In this document: positions 7,381 to 15,380 of the stretch, piece after piece
How positions within the stretch are numbered: position 1 is the first letter of the stretch
How the letters are laid out: each line of letters begins with the position of its first letter
Assembly (NCBI GenBank): GCA_021786375.1
Contig: JAJYNL010000044.1
Coordinates: forward strand, 1 to 64,000
Direction: 5' to 3'
DNA from: Actinomycetes bacterium
Lineage (GTDB): Bacteria > Actinomycetota > Acidimicrobiia > Acidimicrobiales > Acidimicrobiaceae
Length of the DNA: 64,000 bases
Notes under the pieces: model-generated
Seen by the model: the letters and a program-made list of their open reading frames with translations, nothing else
The model's database searches: none
Told to the model about the DNA's origin: nothing
Position numbers and translations under genes: made by a program

Positions 7381-9708
7381 GTGATGGAAGCGATGCCAGG
7401 TAACCACAACCAAGCGGCGGAGCCAGGAGCCCAGTCCGTGAGGACGGGTAGGTTCACCAGACGTTCGAATCTGTTCGCATTGAAGCGTGTGCCCCCGGCT
7501 TCGGCCATCGGCCTGACGCCTGCACGCTCCAAGGCCTTCATCGAGTCCGGCTTCGAGAGCCTTTACGACTTGGTGAACTTCTTCCCCCGGCGCTACGTCG
7601 ACCGGCGCAATCACATGGGAATCTGGGAGGCCACCCCGGGAGCCGACGTCCTGGTGATCGGGACGGTGCGTTCGGTGACCTCTCGTTTCGCCAAGGGGCG
7701 GCGCGAGATCGTGCAGGTGGTTGTTTCCGACCAAACCGGCAGTCTGGCGGTGACCTTCTTCAACCAGCCATGGCGCAAGAGACAGCTTCGGCCAGGGCTT
7801 GAGTGTGCTTTGTTCGGCAGGATGGAGGTCTTCGGCCGCAAGCGGCAGATGGTCAACCCCCTGGTGGATCTGATCGGTGACCGCACCGGCCGCATCGTGC
7901 CCATCTACCCGCAAAGCGAGAAGTACCGGTTCAAGCCGAATGAGCTGGTGAAGGCCATAGCCACCACCTTGAAGGAGGCCGGCTGGATCGAGGACCCGCT
8001 CCCGGAAGCGTTCAGGAGGAGCCTGGGCCTGATCGACAGGGATTCCGCTTACCGGCTCATCCACGCACCCGGCGACCCCGAGGATTACGCGCGTGCCCGG
8101 GAGCGTTTGGCCTTCGACGAGCTTCTGCGCATCCAGCTGCAGTTGGTGGCGGCAAAGGTGCACAAGGAGCAGCAGGCAAGAGGCATCCGCCACTCGGTGG
8201 GCGCGCTCGCCTCCAAGGGGCGGGTCCGGCCGGCCGCCCCCGATGGCCGCACGGCCGGGTTCCATACCGACGCCGGAGGTGCTTTCCAGCCGGGCCTCGG
8301 GTTGTCGGACTCCGGTGACCTCGCATCTCGTTTCCTGGCCCAGCTTCCCTTCGTGCCGACCTCCGCCCAGCTGAGAGTGGTAGGGGAGATTGCCATGGAC
8401 ATGGCCTCCGCGGTGCCGATGCACCGCTTGCTGCAGGGTGACGTCGGTTCAGGCAAGACCATGGTGGCCGTTTGCGCAGCACTCTTTGCCATCCAGTCCG
8501 GCTACCAGGCCGTGCTGATGGCACCCACCGAAGTGCTTGCGGAGCAGCACTATCTCGGCATTTCCCGACTCTTGGCTGGCCTGGAGGTGGACGCCAGGGA
8601 GGAATGGGGCCTTTTCGGTGACGGCAGGCGGCCGCTCAAGGTGGAGATGCTAACCAACAAGGTGGTCGGCACACGGCGCAAGTCCCTCCTGGGAGAACTG
8701 CTCGAAGGCCGGGTGGACCTGGTGGTGGGGACGCATGCGCTTCTATCGGAGGGGGTGGAGTTCTCGCGCCTGGGGCTCGTGGTCGTGGACGAGCAGCATC
8801 GCTTCGGGGTGGAGCAGCGGTCCTTGCTGAGGGAGCGCTCACTGGAACGCCAGGAGTTGGAGCCGGATGTGCTGGTGATGACCGCAACACCGATCCCGCG
8901 CACCGCGGCCATGACGATCTTCGGTGACCTCGACTACAGCGTGCTGGACGAGCTTCCCCCCGGCAGGACTCCTATCCGTACCCGCAGGGCACGTAACGAG
9001 GAGGAGATCGACAAGGTGTTCGCACGCCTGGCGCGTGAGGTTGCCTCGGGAAGGCAGGCCTACATCGTTTGTCCCTTGGTGGAGGAGTCCGAGAAAGTGC
9101 AGGCGGCTTCCGCTACGGCGACATACGAGGAGCTGACGGCCACCCGGCTCTCCGACATGCGGGTGGGGCTCCTGCACGGGCAGATGCCGACCGGGGAAAA
9201 AGCACAGGTGATGGAGCGCTTTCGTCAACACGAACTCGATGTCCTGGTATCGACGACGGTGATCGAGGTGGGGGTGGACGTCCCCAACGCAACCGTGATG
9301 ATCATCCTGGACGCCGCCCGCTTCGGTATCGCTCAGATCCACCAGCTGCGCGGCCGTGTCGGCCGTGGTGGGGCGCAGTCATACTGCTACCTGGTGGAAA
9401 CCGTTGAGCTGGACACGGTGGGCGAGGGGCGCCTGCAGGCGTGCGTTGAATCCACCGACGGTTTCTTTCTCGCCGAGCGGGATCTGGAGCTGAGGGGAGA
9501 GGGCACCCTACTGGGAGCGCGCCAGAAGGGCACGTCCGACCTACGAATAGCCTCGTTGGCCAAGGATCGGCGCATCCTCGAATCGGCTCGGGAGGTGGCA
9601 CGCGCCCTGGTCGGGGAGGACCCGACGCTGGGTGCCTTCGAGGAGCTCCGTGGCGAGCTGGAAGGATTCGCTTCGGATCAGGATGCCGAATACCTCTTTA
9701 GAAGCTGA
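7381..9708 (+). CDS. recG: ATP-dependent DNA helicase RecG
   Basis: A 775-residue superfamily 2 helicase that reverses stalled replication forks and processes recombination intermediates. Domains: an N-terminal wedge/OB domain (about 60-200, LYDLVNFFPRRYVDRR), a helicase core with Walker A GDVGSGKT near 355, DEQH box VVDEQHRFGVEQR near 470, motif MTATPIPRTAA, and motif VI QLRGRVGRGG. The length is near the family norm with a slightly extended linker (about 270-310). GTG at 7381 is used; ATG at 7384 or 7393 and GTG at 7438 are also possible because no strong ribosome binding site is visible. IS debris ends about 25 bases upstream. Confidence 0.95.
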   Translation: MMEAMPGNHNQAAEPGAQSVRTGRFTRRSNLFALKRVPPASAIGLTPARSKAFIESGFESLYDLVNFFPRRYVDRRNHMGIWEATPGADVLVIGTVRSVTSRFAKGRREIVQVVVSDQTGSLAVTFFNQPWRKRQLRPGLECALFGRMEVFGRKRQMVNPLVDLIGDRTGRIVPIYPQSEKYRFKPNELVKAIATTLKEAGWIEDPLPEAFRRSLGLIDRDSAYRLIHAPGDPEDYARARERLAFDELLRIQLQLVAAKVHKEQQARGIRHSVGALASKGRVRPAAPDGRTAGFHTDAGGAFQPGLGLSDSGDLASRFLAQLPFVPTSAQLRVVGEIAMDMASAVPMHRLLQGDVGSGKTMVAVCAALFAIQSGYQAVLMAPTEVLAEQHYLGISRLLAGLEVDAREEWGLFGDGRRPLKVEMLTNKVVGTRRKSLLGELLEGRVDLVVGTHALLSEGVEFSRLGLVVVDEQHRFGVEQRSLLRERSLERQELEPDVLVMTATPIPRTAAMTIFGDLDYSVLDELPPGRTPIRTRRARNEEEIDKVFARLAREVASGRQAYIVCPLVEESEKVQAASATATYEELTATRLSDMRVGLLHGQMPTGEKAQVMERFRQHELDVLVSTTVIEVGVDVPNATVMIILDAARFGIAQIHQLRGRVGRGGAQSYCYLVETVELDTVGEGRLQACVESTDGFFLAERDLELRGEGTLLGARQKGTSDLRIASLAKDRRILESAREVARALVGEDPTLGAFEELRGELEGFASDQDAEYLFRS

Positions 9709-9758
9709 TAAGTTCTCAACCCGTGCCGTCCGGGCAGGCCGGATTGGAAGAGGACGCC

Positions 9759-10322
9759 ATGCGAATCGGCAGCGGATTGGAGAAAGGGCGACGGATCCGG
9801 GCCAAGGCCGGGTCCAAGACCCGTCCTACCACGGCCAAGGTCCGCAAGGCCATCTTCGACACGCTTTTCGGCAAGTTCGAGCTGGAGGGAGCCAGGGTGC
9901 TGGACCTCTTTGCAGGGACCGGTTCACTCGGGCTCGAGGCCGCCTCCCGCGGGGCGGCGTCGGTGGTCTTCGTCGAGTCCGACCGCAAGGCGGCGGACCA
10001 GCTCCGGGCGACGGCCGGCGAGCTTGGCCAGCGCCTCCCCTGCCGTCTCGAGGTGGTTGGGGTGGAGGCGTCGGCCTACCTGGCCAGGCAGTCGGAGCCG
10101 GCCGATCTATGCCTGTGTGATCCGCCCTATAGCTTCGACGAGTGGGGAGATTTGCTTGGCAAGCACCCCGCAAGGCTGGTGGTGGCCGAATCCAATCGCG
10201 AATTACCAGAAAGCGGTGGGTACCGGCGAACTACCCTGAAGAGGTACGGCGATACGTGGGTGTCCTTTTTCGTCCTGCACGAGGAGGCGCCCGAAGCTGG
10301 GATACAAAAGGAAGACAGTTGA
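9759..10322 (+). CDS. rsmD: 16S rRNA (guanine(966)-N2)-methyltransferase
   Basis: A 187-residue SAM-dependent methyltransferase modifying G966 of 16S rRNA during 30S assembly. Seen: an N-terminal KTRPTTAKVRKAIFDTL, the SAM loop DLFAGTGSLGLEAASRGA, and the catalytic N-methyltransferase motif CDPPY. The ATG at 9759 has GGAAGAGG about 8 bases upstream and begins the conserved part (RIGSGLEKGRRI). Its TGA (10320-10322) overlaps the coaD start, giving a translationally coupled rsmD-coaD pair, as in many bacteria. Confidence 0.95.
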   Translation: MRIGSGLEKGRRIRAKAGSKTRPTTAKVRKAIFDTLFGKFELEGARVLDLFAGTGSLGLEAASRGAASVVFVESDRKAADQLRATAGELGQRLPCRLEVVGVEASAYLARQSEPADLCLCDPPYSFDEWGDLLGKHPARLVVAESNRELPESGGYRRTTLKRYGDTWVSFFVLHEEAPEAGIQKEDS

Positions 10323-10795
10323 CCATCGCGCTGTTCCCGGGGTCATTCGATCCATTTCACAACGGCCATCTCGAGGTGGTCGAGCGGGCCTCGCGCCTGT
10401 TCGACACCGTGGTGGTTGCAGCAATGCGCAATCCGCAGAAGGCCTCAGCCCTCTTCAACTTGGAAGAGCGCAAGGAGCTGATCGAGGCCGCCGTGGGCCA
10501 TCTGAGCAACGTCGAGATCGTCGGCCTCTCCTCGCTGGTGGTGCAGCTTGCTCGGGAAATAGGCGCCTCGGTGATCATTCGAGGCCTGCGAGCGGTGTCC
10601 GACTTCGAGAATGAGCTGCAGATGGCCCAGATGAACCGGCAGCTCTCCGGCATCGACACCCTCTTCATCCCCACCTCCTCGGTCTACTCCTTCGTCGCTT
10701 CTAGACTCCTGAGAGAAGTGGCCTCTTACGGCGGCGACGTCTCCGGGTTCGTACCCGCGCCGATCGCCCGCGCGATAGCCGCCAAGTTCAACTGA
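10319..10795 (+). CDS. coaD: Phosphopantetheine adenylyltransferase
   Basis: A 158-residue enzyme that transfers AMP from ATP to 4'-phosphopantetheine, the penultimate step of coenzyme A synthesis. Seen: the nucleotidyltransferase motif FPGSFDPFHNGHL at the N-terminus, the conserved RGLRAVSDFENE, and SSVYSFVASRLLREVA near the end. The start is TTG at 10319 within TTGA, overlapping the rsmD stop; it places the conserved first strand at residues 2-7, as in the family. The product also feeds acyl carrier protein, encoded 2.4 kb downstream. Confidence 0.95.
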   Translation: MTIALFPGSFDPFHNGHLEVVERASRLFDTVVVAAMRNPQKASALFNLEERKELIEAAVGHLSNVEIVGLSSLVVQLAREIGASVIIRGLRAVSDFENELQMAQMNRQLSGIDTLFIPTSSVYSFVASRLLREVASYGGDVSGFVPAPIARAIAAKFN

Positions 10796-10817
10796 GCAAG
10801 GCAAGGACGGACGGTCG

Positions 10818-11372
10818 ATGTCCGACATCGAAGAATATGGCGATGGCGCCGGGCTGGGCCTAGGCGAGATCCTCGACCGCATAGAGGAGATTGTGGGCAC
10901 CGCGAAGGCGATGCCTCTTTCTGCGTCGGTTCTTGTCTCTCGTGACGAACTCCTTTACCTCGTCCGGCTGGCCAAGGAGCGCTTCCCGTTGGAGATGCGC
11001 GAGGCGCAATGGATCGTGCGCGAGCGTGCGGAGTACTTGGATCGTGTATCGCTCGAGGCGGAGGAGATCATGCAGGAGGCCCGCGGGCGTGCGGAGAGGA
11101 TGGTCTCCAAGCAGGAGATCGTCCGCCAGGCACAGGCCGGGGCCAACCGCATTCTGGTAATGGCCCGCGAGGATGCGGCCAGGCTGCGCTTCGATGCGGA
11201 GGACTACGCGGACCAGAAGCTCGCCGAACTCGAGATCGCCTTGGCGAAGATCATGAAGGAAGTACAGGCGGGCAGATCCAAGCTGGCGGGTTCGGGCGCC
11301 GTGGCCGGCGCCCAGCCGCTGGCCGCCGTAGAGGAGGACGACGAGTTCCCCTTTGACCAGGACGCCGACTAA
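10818..11372 (+). CDS. SepIVA/DivIVA-like coiled-coil protein
   Basis: A 184-residue, highly charged, mostly helical protein. Residues about 60-155 are a long heptad-rich coiled coil (EAEEIMQEARGRAERM, ARLRFDAEDYADQKLAELE); the C-terminus is acidic (EEDDEFPFDQDAD). Placed before a DUF177 gene, rnc, mutM and smc, it matches the position of SepIVA (Rv2927c) in mycobacteria, a DivIVA-family protein at the septum and growing pole. Identity is inferred from context and composition; an ATP-synthase-b-like resemblance is explained by the coiled coil. It is cytoplasmic, with no signal peptide or membrane segment. Spacing to the next gene is short (11 bases). Confidence 0.7.
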   Translation: MSDIEEYGDGAGLGLGEILDRIEEIVGTAKAMPLSASVLVSRDELLYLVRLAKERFPLEMREAQWIVRERAEYLDRVSLEAEEIMQEARGRAERMVSKQEIVRQAQAGANRILVMAREDAARLRFDAEDYADQKLAELEIALAKIMKEVQAGRSKLAGSGAVAGAQPLAAVEEDDEFPFDQDAD

Positions 11373-11383
11373 GGGAGGTTGCA

Positions 11384-11896
11384 GTGGGCGCATCGAATCC
11401 GTTCAAGGTCTCCGTCACCCGGCTCTCCAAGGCCCCGGGATCCCTACTGGCGGTGGAGGTTGAAGGGGAGATCCCCGAGATGTTCGTTTCCTCCGCGTGG
11501 GTCGCCGAAGGAACCAAGGTGCGTGCCAAAGGGCAGCTGGAGGCGGTGCACTCAGGAATCCTCTTCTCGGGGACCGCAATGGTGGAGGTGACCACCGAGT
11601 GCAGGCGCTGCCTGAGCCAGAGCGCCTTGCCGCTGCAGGTGGAGATGCGCGAGCTCTTCGAATCCGACTACAAGGAAGAGGAGGGGGACACGTATCCCAT
11701 CAACGGCGACTACGTGGACTTGACCGAGATGCTGCGTGACGCCGTGGTACTGGCGCTTCCCGTCGCGCCGCTGTGTTCTCCGGAATGCAAGGGGCTCTGC
11801 CAGGTCTGTGGGGCGAACCTGAACGAGGCCGACTGCGGGCATTCCGGCGGGGGAGAGATCGACCCACGCTTCCGCATCCTCGACCAGTTGCGCTGA
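11384..11896 (+). CDS. DUF177 / YceD-like protein
   Basis: A 170-residue member of the DUF177 (YceD) family, often linked to rpmF and thought to act in 23S rRNA or ribosome accumulation. Seen: the CRRC pair in TTECRRCLSQ, the acidic middle DYKEEEGDTYPI, and the C-terminal cysteine motif CSPECKGLCQVCGANLNEAD, a zinc-knuckle-like segment characteristic of the family. GTG at 11384 follows AAGGGAGG at ideal spacing. The next gene is rpmF (L32) after 136 bases, the usual partner. Confidence 0.88.
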   Translation: MGASNPFKVSVTRLSKAPGSLLAVEVEGEIPEMFVSSAWVAEGTKVRAKGQLEAVHSGILFSGTAMVEVTTECRRCLSQSALPLQVEMRELFESDYKEEEGDTYPINGDYVDLTEMLRDAVVLALPVAPLCSPECKGLCQVCGANLNEADCGHSGGGEIDPRFRILDQLR

Positions 11897-12032
11897 GCGC
11901 CCGGATTCCGGGCGTAACAGGGGAGCGACCAGGCGGAAGGTTGCGCCCCAATCCCTTGTAGACTCTTGCGGGCGACTGAGAGCCGCACGGTCGGCTCCAG
12001 GTCCAGCGGTTCGATCGATAGAGAGTTTGAAG

Positions 12033-12212
12033 ATGGCTGTTCCCAAGCGCAAGACGTCCAAGGCCAAGGGCCGCTCCCGTCAGGCGAGCGCCTGGTTCCT
12101 CTCGCTGCCCTCCAAGAGCGCTTGCCCGCAGTGCAACTTCGCCAAGCGCCCCCACCACGTATGTCCCAACTGTGGGTGGTACCACGGCCGCCAGGCTGTA
12201 GAGGTCCGGTAG
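12033..12212 (+). CDS. rpmF: 50S ribosomal protein L32
   Basis: A 59-residue ribosomal protein. Seen: the family start AVPKRKTSKAKGRSR and a four-cysteine zinc site (CPQC...CPNC). ATG at 12033 is chosen; an in-frame TTG six bases upstream is not supported. Only one base separates its stop from the plsX TTG, so rpmF-plsX are coupled, a classic order linking ribosome and lipid synthesis. Confidence 0.96.
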   Translation: MAVPKRKTSKAKGRSRQASAWFLSLPSKSACPQCNFAKRPHHVCPNCGWYHGRQAVEVR

Positions 12213-12213
12213 C

Positions 12214-13191
12214 TTGCTGCCTCTGGCGCTCGACGTCATGGGGGGCGACAACGCCCCGGATGTCGTAATCGAGGGCGCGCGCCGTGCCAAGCAGGAGCTC
12301 GGGGTCGAGCTGATAATGGTCGGCCTTCCCGAAGTGGTTGGACCCCTGGCCGCCGAAGGTTTCCAGGTGCTCGCGACCTCGGAGGTCGTCGAGATGCACG
12401 ACGACCCGGCATCCTCGGTACGCAGGAAGAGGGATTCCTCGCTGGTCAGGTGCGCCGAGCTGGTGCGCGACCACAAGGCGGTCGGAATGATTTCGGCCGG
12501 TAACACCGGAGCCGCGATGGCCTCGGCTCTTCTCAAATTCGGCAGGCTGCCGAGAGTTGCCCGGCCGGCTATCGCCACCACCATCCCTGTGCCCGGCTCG
12601 ACTCCAACGGTGGTACTGGACTCCGGAGCTAACTCCGACGTGATCGCCTCCTGGCTGGTGCAGTTCGCGGAGATGGGTTCGGTCTACTCCAACGAAGTCT
12701 TCGGCGTCGAATCACCACGCGTCGGCATCCTCTCCATTGGCGAGGAGAAGGGCAAGGGGAACGAGCTGGTCAAGGAGGCCTATCCCCTCCTGGAGCAGTG
12801 CGACCGCATCAACTTCATCGGCAATGTCGAGGGACGGGACGTCATGAGCGACCGGATCGACGTGGTGGTGTGCGACGGGTACACCGGCAATATCGTGCTG
12901 AAGACGCTCGAGGGCTCCATGCGTGCGCTGGCCAAGGCGATCTTCGATCACCTCGGTGCCGGCGAAGACGGCCAAGCGGTGGTCGACGTGGCGCTCCCCA
13001 AGCTCCTACCCCTCATGGAGGAGCTGGATCCGGACAGCTATGGCGGTGCCATGCTTCTTGGTGTGGACGGAATCTGCATCATTTCGCACGGCTCCTCTTC
13101 ACCCAAGGCGATATTCAACGCCATCGCAACCAGCATGCGCCTGGCCGACCACGGCATTCTTGGCAAGCTCACCAGTGCTGTCGGGTCCTAG
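12214..13191 (+). CDS. plsX: Phosphate acyltransferase PlsX
   Basis: A 325-residue peripheral membrane enzyme converting acyl-ACP and phosphate to acyl-phosphate, the acyl donor for PlsY in phosphatidic acid synthesis. Seen: LALDVMGGDNAPDVVIEGA at the start, SAGNTGAAMASALL, LDSGANSD, NFIGNVEGRD and VCDGYTGNIVLKTLEG, all family hallmarks. The start is TTG at 12214. It works with acpP just downstream and with FakA upstream, which also makes acyl-phosphate. Confidence 0.96.
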   Translation: MLPLALDVMGGDNAPDVVIEGARRAKQELGVELIMVGLPEVVGPLAAEGFQVLATSEVVEMHDDPASSVRRKRDSSLVRCAELVRDHKAVGMISAGNTGAAMASALLKFGRLPRVARPAIATTIPVPGSTPTVVLDSGANSDVIASWLVQFAEMGSVYSNEVFGVESPRVGILSIGEEKGKGNELVKEAYPLLEQCDRINFIGNVEGRDVMSDRIDVVVCDGYTGNIVLKTLEGSMRALAKAIFDHLGAGEDGQAVVDVALPKLLPLMEELDPDSYGGAMLLGVDGICIISHGSSSPKAIFNAIATSMRLADHGILGKLTSAVGS

Positions 13192-13226
13192 GTTCCCGTT
13201 TCAGCGTTAAGAAAGTGGAGGTAAGG

Positions 13227-13514
13227 GTGTCTTCGGGCTCCAAGTACTCGTCCAAGGCGGAGATCCTTGAGTCGATCCGCAACAATCTCGCCGACATTCT
13301 GGAGATCGACCCCTCCTCGATCGGTGAGAACGCCTCCTTTGCCGACGACCTCAACGCCGACTCGCTCGCGCTTATCGAGCTGGTCGAGGCGATGGAGGAG
13401 GAGTTCTCGGGTGGGGAGCACACCTTCCGCATCGAGGACGAGGACCTCGAGGACCTCAAAACAGTCCGCGACGCCGTGAACTACGTGGCCGACAAGCTCG
13501 AGATCGCTCAGTAG
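13227..13514 (+). CDS. acpP: Acyl carrier protein
   Basis: A 95-residue carrier that holds growing acyl chains on a 4'-phosphopantetheine arm. Seen: the attachment motif DDLNADSLALIELVEAMEEE with the modified Ser in DSL, and a mostly acidic composition. GTG at 13227 is preceded by GGAGG; an alternative GTG at 13215 would add four residues. A short Ser/Gly/Lys-rich N-terminal extension precedes the usual first helix. It lies between plsX and rnc, a widespread order. Confidence 0.95.
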   Translation: MSSGSKYSSKAEILESIRNNLADILEIDPSSIGENASFADDLNADSLALIELVEAMEEEFSGGEHTFRIEDEDLEDLKTVRDAVNYVADKLEIAQ

Positions 13515-13522
13515 CAGGGGAG

Positions 13523-14308
13523 TTGGGCAAGGGCCGGGACAACGCGGTCTGGACCAGTGACAGGCCGCATTTGACCTTCGGTCTCCTCGACCTGCTCGAG
13601 GTGGCATCGCGCGTCGGCGGCTCCACCTCCGGGCCGGGCAGCCTCGACTCGCACTTGGCCAAGATGCCGTCGCTCGTCATCGCCCTGACCCACAAGTCCG
13701 CCGCGCTGGAAAATCCCGCGCTCGAGCACAACGAGCGCCTCGAGTTTCTCGGGGACGCGCTTCTGCAGGCCCGCGTTTCAGAGGCCCTGTTTATCCGCTT
13801 CCCGGAACGCGACGAGGGCTATCTGACCGTAGCGCGATCTGCGCTGGTCAACACCGATTCCCTTGCCGCCATCGCAGGTGACCTTGGGATCGACCGTCAC
13901 CTCGTGCTGGGCCAGGGCGAGCGCAATAGCGGAGGTGCCAAGAAGCGCACCATTCTCGCCGGAGCCTTCGAGGCAGTGGTAGCGGCCATCTGGCTCGACG
14001 TTGGGGTTGAGGCAGCGATGGCGGTGATCGACCGAACCGTGCTCAGCGATCTTGAACGGCTGGACGTCGAGGTGGCGCTGGTGGACGCCAAGAGCCAGTT
14101 GCAGATACTTTTCGCCAAGGCGGGACTGGCCGGCCCGCGCTACAGCGCGGAGATGACCGGCCCGCAACACGCCCCCAAGTTCGTTGCCAAGGTGACCCTC
14201 GAGGGTGGGGCAACCTTCACCGGGCGCGGAGGGTCCAAGAAGGAGGCCGAACAACGGGCTGCGCGCGCGGCGCTGGATTCGCTGGCCGACGGGGAAGCCC
14301 ATGCCTGA
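13523..14308 (+). CDS. rnc: Ribonuclease III
   Basis: A 261-residue double-strand-specific endoribonuclease used in rRNA and mRNA processing. Seen: the signature HNERLEFLGDALL, the second catalytic acidic region AGAFEAVVAAIWLD, and a C-terminal double-stranded-RNA-binding domain (about 185-255, GRGGSKKEAEQRAARAAL). The TTG start at 13523 has GGGGAG just upstream; the first ~45 residues before the nuclease fold are longer than in E. coli. The stop overlaps the mutM start by 8 bases. Confidence 0.96.
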   Translation: MGKGRDNAVWTSDRPHLTFGLLDLLEVASRVGGSTSGPGSLDSHLAKMPSLVIALTHKSAALENPALEHNERLEFLGDALLQARVSEALFIRFPERDEGYLTVARSALVNTDSLAAIAGDLGIDRHLVLGQGERNSGGAKKRTILAGAFEAVVAAIWLDVGVEAAMAVIDRTVLSDLERLDVEVALVDAKSQLQILFAKAGLAGPRYSAEMTGPQHAPKFVAKVTLEGGATFTGRGGSKKEAEQRAARAALDSLADGEAHA

Positions 14309-15161
14309 GGGCCCCGAGGTGGAGACAATTCGTCGTGGGCTGGCCAGTGTCGCGCTCGGCCGGTGCGTCACGAGTTGCAGGTCCGACGCGAGCAGGATCT
14401 TCCGCGGGGAGGCTGCGCGGGATGCGCTGCCGGACGTCCTGGTCGGAGCGCGCATCCACTCCCTTGGCCGCCACGGGAAGTTTTTGCTGGCGGATCTCGA
14501 ACGTGACGGCGGCGTGACGGGAGAGGTTCTAATGCTGCACATGGGTATGAGTGGCCAGCTTCGCTCCAGCGCTCTCTCCGGAGCGAGCGCCGCACGGGAC
14601 AAGCATGCGCACCTGGTGCTGAATTTCGCGGACGGCTCAGATATCGTCCTCATCGACCCCCGCATGTTCGGCCGGGTGGAGGTCGGCCATCGCCCTGCGC
14701 AGGGTGGCCTGCCGGCCTCCATTGCTCATCTCGGTCCGGACGCCATTGAGGCCCCTGACCCGCTCGCTTGCCTAAGGGAGCGGGCCTTGCGCAGCAACAT
14801 GGCGGTCAAGACCCTCCTTCTCGACCAGACCCTGGTGGCGGGGATCGGCAATATGTACGCCGACGAGATGCTGCACCGGGCTCGGCTTATGCCGCGCCGG
14901 CCGGCGACGACGCTCGGTACCGGCGAGATGGCCAGGCTAACCGAGGCGTGCAAGGAGGTTCTCGCCGAAGCCGTAGCGCTGGGAGGTTCCAGCCTGGCTG
15001 ACCGAACCTACCGCGATATCTCGGGACGACTGGGATCGTTCCAGACCAAACTCCGTGTCTATGGACGCCAAGGGGAGCCATGCCTGGAGTGCGGGGAGCC
15101 AATCCGGCGTGAGGTCTTCGCCGGCCGCTCCAGCCACTTCTGCCCTCTTTGCCAGCGCTGA
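14301..15161 (+). CDS. mutM: Formamidopyrimidine-DNA glycosylase (Fpg)
   Basis: A 286-residue base-excision enzyme removing 8-oxoguanine and formamidopyrimidines and cutting the abasic site. Seen: the catalytic N-terminus MPEGPEVETIRRGL (Pro2 nucleophile, Glu3), Lys in LGRHGKFLL, the helix-two-turn-helix segment QTLVAGIGNMYADEML, and a C-terminal zinc finger CLECG...HFCPLCQR. All key residues are present. It overlaps rnc by 8 bases and precedes smc, as in mycobacteria. Confidence 0.96.
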   Translation: MPEGPEVETIRRGLASVALGRCVTSCRSDASRIFRGEAARDALPDVLVGARIHSLGRHGKFLLADLERDGGVTGEVLMLHMGMSGQLRSSALSGASAARDKHAHLVLNFADGSDIVLIDPRMFGRVEVGHRPAQGGLPASIAHLGPDAIEAPDPLACLRERALRSNMAVKTLLLDQTLVAGIGNMYADEMLHRARLMPRRPATTLGTGEMARLTEACKEVLAEAVALGGSSLADRTYRDISGRLGSFQTKLRVYGRQGEPCLECGEPIRREVFAGRSSHFCPLCQR

Positions 15162-15380
15162 GGACCGCGTAGTGCGGGCCGAGGGACCCGGGGCCGCGCT
15201 GCTTGGGCTACAGGGGGGCAATTAGAGGCTTGGAGTAAGGCGGCGGCACTGGCCCGGGCGGTAGATTGCTACGTGACGCCCGCACCTGCGGGCAGCTGTT
15301 TCCTGGGCCATGTCTGCGGGGTGGATTTCGTTGAGTTGCGGCCGGGCCGCGATGGCCCAAGCCCAAGTGGCGAGCGTGGC

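Noticed and set aside
7333-8424. Open frame antisense to recG
   Set aside because: Mirrors the recG coding pattern; no family resemblance.
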